A program made the position numbers and the translations under genes. This document shows positions 58,099-64,000 of a stretch of 64,000 nt of DNA, in pieces. The notes under the pieces are model-generated. The model was not told where the DNA came from and ran no database searches. It worked only from the letters and a program-made list of their open reading frames with translations. This DNA comes from Macrolepiota albuminosa. Taxonomy: Eukaryota > Basidiomycota > Agaricomycetes > Agaricales > Agaricaceae. Numbering within the stretch: position 1 is the stretch's first letter; every line of letters begins with the position of its first letter. The stretch is from positions 806,001 to 870,000 of the forward strand of contig JAMWFC010000005.1 of the NCBI GenBank assembly GCA_027475525.1, given 5' to 3'.

Positions 58099-59697
58099 CG
58101 CTCAAAGGTGGAAATCCCTTTGTGATTGCGGTCCCCGATGAACAGCTCTCCTTTTTGAGCAAGAAGCTAGCTTTAACAACACTCCCTGATGAGATTGATG
58201 ACGCAAGTTGGGATTATGGCGTTCCTCTCACTGACATCAAGAGGCTACTTAACCGCTGGAAGAATGGATTTGATTGGCGCAAGCAAGAGGCTGCACTCAA
58301 TGCCGAGTTACCTCAATTTACGCTAGATATTGATGTTGAAGGCTACGGCACGTTAGATATACACTTTGTGCACAAGAAGAGTGAAGTCAAGGGTGCTATC
58401 CCTTTGTTGTTCGTTCATGGGTGTTAGTGGTTCATTAATCTGCCTTTCTCACTTTGAAATTCGCAAATAGGGCCAGGTTGTTTCATTGAAGTTCGCAAAC
58501 TTCTCCCTCTCCTCGTCGAGGCTTCTCCAGATCACCCTAGTTTCCACGTCGTAGCAATTAGCCTCCCTGGATATGGATTTTCTTCTGCACCTTCGAAAAA
58601 AGGTTTCGAACTTCCGCAGTATGCTGAGGTGTGTCTTCTGTGTCTGCAGACCAGCATTTTTGTCTAACAAGCAACTAGGTCGCGCACAAATTGATGCTCG
58701 CACTTGGCTATGATGAATATGGTACTTGCATAGTCTTTGCTCTTTTTCAGTATCACTTTTTGTATCGCAGTTACTCAAGGAGGTGATTGGGGATACTTTG
58801 TATGTTCTTTGTGTACAGTGAGATTGAAAATTTCGGATTGACTCTCAACAATCAGATTACACGCAAGATGGCGGAGCTATACGGACCCAAACACGTCAAG
58901 GCATGGCACACCAATCTTCCAGCGTAAGTCCTCTTCAGGTTTTATTCCTTTTATCAAGTATCTTTCTCTTATAATTCAACAAAGGTCCGTACCTCCTACG
59001 GCTAGCCGGCCACTCCTCTGGTTGGGTCATGCACTCTCAGGTCTACCTTTCTTCTCATATAACAGACGTGATAAGGCAGGATTCGAGCGCAGTGCATGGT
59101 TCCAACAGTGGAGTTCTGGCTATTATAAGGAGCAGACCACTCGTCCTCAGACACTCGGTTATAGCTTGGCAGACTCGCCTGTTGGCTTGCTGGCGTGGAT
59201 TTATGAGAAACTTGTTGAGTGGACGGATAGCTACAAATGGGATGACGACGAAGGTAGTATATTCAAGTCTGCCTTGGAGGAACTCATTTTTTCTTGCCAG
59301 TCCTCACTTGGATATCCATTTACTGGTTCTCGCGGGCAGGGCCAGTAGCATCAATCCGCATTTACTACGAGGGTGTCAAGGCTGCGAGTGGCAGACAGGT
59401 TTCCTCTCAGTTTGTACATACTAAGGTTCCTCTTGGGTATTCGTATTTTCCCAAAGAGCTCATAATCTTGCCGAGATCGTGAGTCTTCTTTCTTCTCAGA
59501 TTAGCTTATTTCAATGAACTATTTTTCTCAGCTGGACCCGCGTGTCTAATCTGGTCTTTGAAGGGCAGCATGAGGAGGGTGGTCACTTCGCTGCATATGA
59601 GAAGCCCGAAATTCTTGCGGGAGATTTGAGGAAGATGTTTGGTAAGGGAGGGGGTGCGTTTGGCGTTGTGAAGAAGAAGAATGGTTATGATGCTTAG
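58095..59697 (+). CDS. Epoxide hydrolase, EHN-domain (microsomal-like) alpha/beta-hydrolase
   Basis: Hydrolyses epoxides to diols through an Asp nucleophile. Seen: start MSLKGGNPFVIAVPDEQLSFLSKKLALTTLPDEIDDASWDYGVPLTDIKRLLNRW, the EHN lid domain; [43 protein letters not shown] (oxyanion HGWPG split by an intron); FHVVAISLPGYGFSSAPSKKGF; VAHKLMLALGYDEY; VTQGGDWGYF (nucleophile Asp); SLADSPVGLLAWIYEKLVEWTD; RIYYEGVKAA; VPLGYSYFPKELIILPRSW; and EEGGHFAAYEKPEIL (catalytic His), ending VVKKKNGYDA. An in-frame upstream ATG at 57852 exists, but the family N-terminus begins at 58095. About seven introns. Confidence 0.9.
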
Positions 59698-60595
59698 CTG
59701 GATTCAAAACCCTTATATTATACAAGCTATGTCCGTATGTCGGTTTGATGTATGAAGAATTTCTACCTATCAGTTAAGCCAAGGTTGATCGTGACGCAAC
59801 CCAACACTGAGCTGAGATCATGCAATAGTTGAAATCGCATTAATTTCGATCCAGAGACATGATTACTCACAAAGTGCAGCGGATGCAAAAATAACTTCCA
59901 GGGGCATTGAAAATCCCATGTGCAACGTAGCAGTGGACAACGGAACAAGTCTAGTTCAACAATTGCTGGTCTGTAATAAAATATTTTATTTCATATTCAC
60001 TAATATAGATTGCATTTATAGTTCACTGACAGTCAATTCAGCTTGTATCACAGCATATCAGTGTCCTGGTTTTCTAGGGCCTTCTAGGCATAGTGGTGTA
60101 ACTGCTAATCCACTACCTAGATCTTCAATAGCTGCTCCTCAACTTCAAGCTCAGTCTCATTCTAGGCACATGTCTACTCATTCTAGTGCTGTTCATTGTA
60201 ATAACAACAACACTGCTTCTACAGTGGCTCAAAAAACTGTCCCAATGTTTCATACTTTTTGAAAGATGACATTGGCATGAAATTGGCATGAAGGATGAGA
60301 AGTATCTAAAATTCTGATTGAATCATGTAAAATGTTATAGCATCATAGCTACAAAACAGACTGAGGCTTATATAATTGAAATCAAAACTGATGGAGCAAT
60401 AGCCATTTTGAAATATTCACTCATTAGAGACAGTTTTTTGAGCATCTCTAATGTTTCAGGTTTATTCCTGTTTTAGTCAGAAACAAGGAGTAAGGTGCAT
60501 GTAGAAATACAGACAGAGTCATGTGACCATGTTTGGATATATTTGGAAGTGGTTCAAGTTGGTTGATCCAACATTTTGATCTTCAACCACCATCA
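59698..60595. other. Intergenic, AT-rich
   Basis: No gene recognised; low GC compared with the flanking genes, in keeping with transposon-rich sequence. Confidence 0.4.
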
Positions 60596-61060
60596 AGAAA
60601 CCTATTCCTTTTGCACAACACTTTACTATTGCTTTTCTTCTTGCTCAAGAGCATTCTCTGCATCAGATTGGGGCTCAACCTGGTCTGGGAAAGTCTACTA
60701 TTGGGAGGATTGGTAGAGAGTTGGAGATGAACAAGGAAAGCCATTCTGCAGCTTGTCCTGCTAAGCTGACTTCATGTGATAAACAAGCTATTGTTTGACA
60801 AATCTCAACTGGGAAACTTGATATAGCTGTTCAGGCCACCAATTTTATCAACAACATCATTTCCAACTCTGTCTCTCCCCAGACTGTCCAGAATGTGTTG
60901 AAGGAGAGGTATCAATCTGCTACCAAGAGAAAAGATCCTATGCTCAAAGCTAGACATTGATAACTACAGCTTAAATGGGCTCAGGAGCATTGAAACTGGA
61001 CTATAAAGGACTGAAAAAAGGTGTTGTGAACAGATGAGACAAAGATTAACAGGATTGGGT
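60596..61060 (+). pseudogene. Tc1/mariner-like transposase relic
   Basis: Reading through stops gives a helix-turn-helix stretch (PGLGKSTIGRIGREL), AKLTSCDKQAIV, ISTGKLDIAVQATNFINNII, VSPQTVQNVLKERY and the catalytic-core strand WTIKD-KKVL-TDETKINRIG, where the first catalytic Asp of the DDE/D triad lies (TDET). At least six stop codons occur, most at positions where relatives have Arg or Trp: TGA at about 60796, 60958, 60989, 61010 and 61026 and TAA at 60961. CGA to TGA, CAA to TAA and TGG to TGA changes explain them. The rest of the transposase is missing, and the copia LTR starts 100 bp further on. Confidence 0.7.
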
Positions 61061-61159
61061 GAGTGTAAGGACAACCTCTAGAGGCTGTGGCTCAGTCACA
61101 CAGCTGGCAGAGGGAGATCCAAAGTGTATTAGAATATATATTGACAATATCATGATAGC

Positions 61160-61452
61160 TGTAATCCCGGACCTAATGAGATACGAACAAAGAAAAAGAG
61201 CCTCAGTGTCGTTCCAATGATGGAGGAAACAACTGTATTTTTATTGTACCTAATGAGATATGAACAAAGAAAAAGCTGTGTGATAAAGTTACAATAAGTA
61301 TATCTATTTGTCAGGAAGTGATTGCAGACTTACAGCCTCAGTGTTGTTCCAATGATGGAGGAAACAACTGAGGCTGCAAGGAAGCGAAGCACGGGCGATG
61401 TGGCAATTAGTCACGTGAGAGATCAGATGCGGAGATAGGAGATACTCCAACA
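61160..61452 (-). repeat. 3' LTR of copia element (293 bp)
   Basis: LTR sense: TGTTGGAGTATCTCC at 61452 to GGTCCGGGATTACA at 61160. It contains a hairpin AGCCTCAG/CTGAGGCT (61334-61375), box A (CCTAATGAGAT on plus) at 61249 and again at 61172, an AATAAAAATA poly(A)-like segment between them, and a half-hairpin copy at 61201-61235. The two box A copies and the two hairpin copies each differ by one base. Confidence 0.85.
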
Positions 61453-61500
61453 CAACCCCATCGTTGCAGGAGAAAGGAACGTGAAAAAGTAAAGACCCGG

Positions 61501-63980
61501 TTAATGACGAACAATGCCAAGCCCAAGTACAAAGCATTCATGGAGTACGCGAGGTAGGGCTTTCATGAGAATGTCCGCAACCATTTCTGACGTCGAAACC
61601 CAGGTTGGTTCAAATGACCTGGAATGAAAATGCTCACGAATGAAATGGTAGCGAATATCGATGTGTTTAGAGCGAGAGTTGGTAGAATCGGACTTGGCAA
61701 TATCAATGGCGCTTTTATTGTCGCAGATAAGAGGAAAGGGTCGAGGAACTGGTAGAGAGAGCGATGTTAGCAGCAAGCAAATCCAAATAGCTTCACGCAT
61801 GGCATGCACCATCGACATGTACTCTGCCTCGGTTGAGGAAAGAGCCACTGTGCGTTGCCAAACAGAAGACCAAGACACCAGAGAGGAAAAAAGGAAGAAT
61901 GCGTAGCCTGATACGCTTCATCGAGTTGATGAATCCGATACCCAATCCGCATCAACGAAACCACATCCACGGGGAAGTAAAAGATGTATGGGAGGATGAT
62001 CATCAGGTTCTGTAAAATTGTAGAGTAAGGCAAAGTCTATGGTGCCTGATAAGTATCTCAGAACCCCTTTTGCAGCGAGAAGATGAGAGCGCATAGGACA
62101 AGAGTTGTATTGGCCCAAGCTCATTGCTGTAAAGGCCAAATCAGGCCGCATACACAAGCTGAGGTAGAGGATGGAACCAACCAAGCGTTGATAATGTAAT
62201 TTCAAGTTATCGTCCAAAATATCTGGAAGTGAGTTCGGAGGCGGATCAGGAAGGGAGTGGAGAGGGTGATAGAGCGGGACTGCAGTAGGTTGTAGGTCGA
62301 GAGTAAGTCCGTTACAAAGCCTTTTTGGGAGAGCCAGAGCTTGCGTTGAGAGCGGTCCCTGTCAACTCGAATTCCCAGGTATAGTGTCATAGGACCTGAG
62401 TCAACGACTTCAAATCTTTCATTCAGGCACTTTATAAGCCAGTGGTATAATTGAGCTGAATTTGTCGCATTCAATCCATCATCAACATGTATGCAAATGA
62501 TGATAAAGAGCTTCGAGCCATCAGGAGGCATTGAAATTGAAGGATCCAGTGGTGCATCAAAGTAGCCAAGGAATACTGCATGGTCAACTTCACAACGAGT
62601 AAGACCTAGGTCCTCAAGGGCCTGATGAAGAATGCCATACCACTCATGAGAAGATTGTTTGAGGCCATATAAGGCCCGGAGGAGGCGGTAACATGAAGAA
62701 GGGTCAGCCTCAGGAAAACCAGGCACCTGTTTACAATATACTTCATGAGAGAGAGGAGTGTTTAAGAAAGCTGTCTTGACATCGAATGTAAAAAGGTGAA
62801 AATCGTGTTTGGCTGCATAAGCGAGAGTAATCCTGATGCTCGTAAGTTTTGCAACCAGAGCATATGTGGTTCCATAGTCTTCAGGGCGCTGACTGAATCC
62901 TTGAGCAATGAGGCGAGCCTTTTCCTTGCCACGAATAACCAATCCATCAGCATCTAACTTATGGGCAAAGACCCAACGGACACCAATAGGTTTGCGACCA
63001 TTTGGTAAGGGTGCAATTTGAAAAACACCTTGAGACCAAAGACTATCCATTTCCTGTCGCATGGCAGCATGCCATACTTCCACATCAGGTCGCCGAATCG
63101 CCTCGTTGTAGTGTTCAGGAGGTTTGGAAGTATCAAATGGGCGTGATGTCTTAAAGGGAATGGGATCAGGGCCATAAGCTACGAAAGCCTTGTATTCAAA
63201 AATAGTGGCCATTTCAAGAGCATTTGCTTCCACAGAAAAGTCCAAGAAAGGTGAAGCCGCAAGCAGAGACTGGAAATCATGTATTGCAGGCAAGACTTGG
63301 TCCGGTAATAAGGCGTGAGCAGCACGATCAGCACGAAGACGTACAAGGCGCTCATTTTGTGTAACCATATCCTCGTTGTAAGCACGCCCTTTCGTAGTCG
63401 GAATGATAGTTCAACAAGTATGATTTGGAATTGATTCCGGTGGTATTTCGGGTGAAGGCAAAATAGGAGGCAGAGGTGTGGCAGAACGCGGTGGGGAAAT
63501 TGAGGCAGGTGGGGAAGAATTTTCATTGGGTACTGAATGCGGACAAGGTAATGAATGGTCATAATGCTGAATTGTAGGTTCCAGCATAGAAGTTGGTTGA
63601 GGCGTTGGCGTTGATATGCGCTGGATAGCACGAGGACGTAAGTGACCTGGCACCAATTCATCAAATATAACATCGCTCGAGAAAAAATACTTTCCATGTA
63701 GATCACGTACCCTCCAGCCTAATCTATCCTCATCATAATCCACGAAGATGGCTTCAAAACGTCTACGCGAGCCTTTGGCCCAAACCTCACTAGGATACAG
63801 AACGAAGCAACGACAACCCCATACACAAAGATGAGATAAGTCCGGTTTCTTGCCTTCCATGACCTCGTAAGGTGTGGTTAACGGAGGCAAGGTAGACGTA
63901 GGTAGATGATTTCGCAGATACTGAGCCGTGAGGATAGTGTCCCCAAGAAAGGACATCGGGAGACCTGACCACACCATCAT
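61501..63980 (-). pseudogene. pol: Copia pol: integrase C-terminus, reverse transcriptase, RNase H
   Basis: Integrase C-terminal region TAQYLRNHLPTSTLPPLTTPYEVMEGKKPDLSHLCVWGC and FEAIFVDYDEDRLGWRVRDL; a Pro/Ser linker; RT with WHAAMRQEMDSLWSQGVFQI, GKEKARLIAQGFSQRPEDYGTTYA, FDVKTAFLNTPLSHEVYCKQVPGF, YGLKQSSHEWY and the catalytic HVDD (IICIHVDDGLN); then RNase H with SSTEAEYMSMVHAMREAIWI, DNKSAIDIAKSDSTNSRSKHIDIRYHFIRE and the end at 61501. It is broken by in-frame TGA codons near 63411 and 61908 and by one frameshift near 62260, so this copy is not autonomous, though damage is light. Confidence 0.9.
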
Positions 63981-64000
63981 GGCTTGAGCAGAGTCTTCTA

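Larger units (their letters stand above)
61160..64000 (-). mobile_element. Ty1/copia LTR retrotransposon, 3' part (5' part outside window)
   Basis: On the minus strand, from right to left: integrase C-terminal region, reverse transcriptase, RNase H, a polypurine tract (GATGGGG at about 61457-61463) and the 3' LTR at 61452-61160. The integrase-RT-RNase H order defines the copia superfamily. The 5' flank is unseen, so the target duplication (left flank ATAGC at 61155-61159) cannot be confirmed. Confidence 0.9.

Noticed and set aside
61160..61260. A 77-bp spacing also between the two box A copies of the copia LTR (61171 and 61248)
   Set aside because: Only about 27 bp match and with a mismatch, unlike the exact 77-bp duplications; the equal distance is chance.

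Overview
This window is nuclear DNA of a fungus, most likely a mushroom-forming basidiomycete (Agaricomycetes). Genes are dense and cut by many 45-65 bp introns with GTRNGT-type donors. The gene set fits: a SepH/Cdc7 septation kinase, porin (VDAC), fungal-type RNA 5'-triphosphatase, Rad60, a GCFC splicing factor, aquaglyceroporin, a HAD-fused terpene cyclase, an M64 peptidase, Cic1/Utp30, Vts1, Fzo1 mitofusin, an EHN-type epoxide hydrolase, and Ty1/copia and Tc1 transposon remains.

Layout. 1-8.2 kb: two protein-kinase genes on the minus strand. 8.2-13.2 kb: divergent kinase/VDAC pair with four CACGTG boxes between them, then RNA triphosphatase, then Rad60 and GCFC diverging from an 86-bp spacer. 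17-24.9 kb: aquaglyceroporin, a multi-pass (amino-acid-transporter-like) protein, a 353-bp solo LTR, and a HAD-terpene cyclase. 26-28.6 kb: a large disordered protein ending in a CaaX box. 30.8-42.8 kb: M64 peptidase, Cic1/Utp30, serine hydrolase, a tiny Gly/Ser ORF, quinone reductase. 43.5-44.1 kb: a non-coding spliced transcript that appears to carry two U18-type C/D snoRNAs in successive introns. 45.3-46.8 kb: secreted protein with three tandem domains. 48.4-49 kb: a second solo LTR. 49.7-59.7 kb: SDR, Vts1, Fzo1, epoxide hydrolase. 59.7-64 kb: a stop-riddled Tc1-like relic next to the 3' LTR of a copia element that runs off the right edge.

Reading the sequence correctly depends on one artefact. 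There are 25 perfect direct repeats, all with a period of exactly 77 bp, 23 of them between 2.9 and 26.4 kb and two at the two ends of the solo LTR at 48.5 kb. This is what results when de Bruijn graph edges (k=77) are joined without trimming their overlap. The same 5-26 kb interval also has many apparent one-base deletions in short homopolymers. Genes there look broken but become normal when one 77-bp copy is removed and the base losses are allowed for. Spans below are raw window coordinates from start codon to stop codon, introns included.

The most unusual biology is (1) the intronic U18 snoRNA pair, (2) three LTRs that share an internal layout (a hairpin plus a repeated half-hairpin/box module) although the sequences filling that layout differ, and (3) a one-polypeptide HAD/class-II terpene cyclase with all four HAD motifs and a DxDTT motif.
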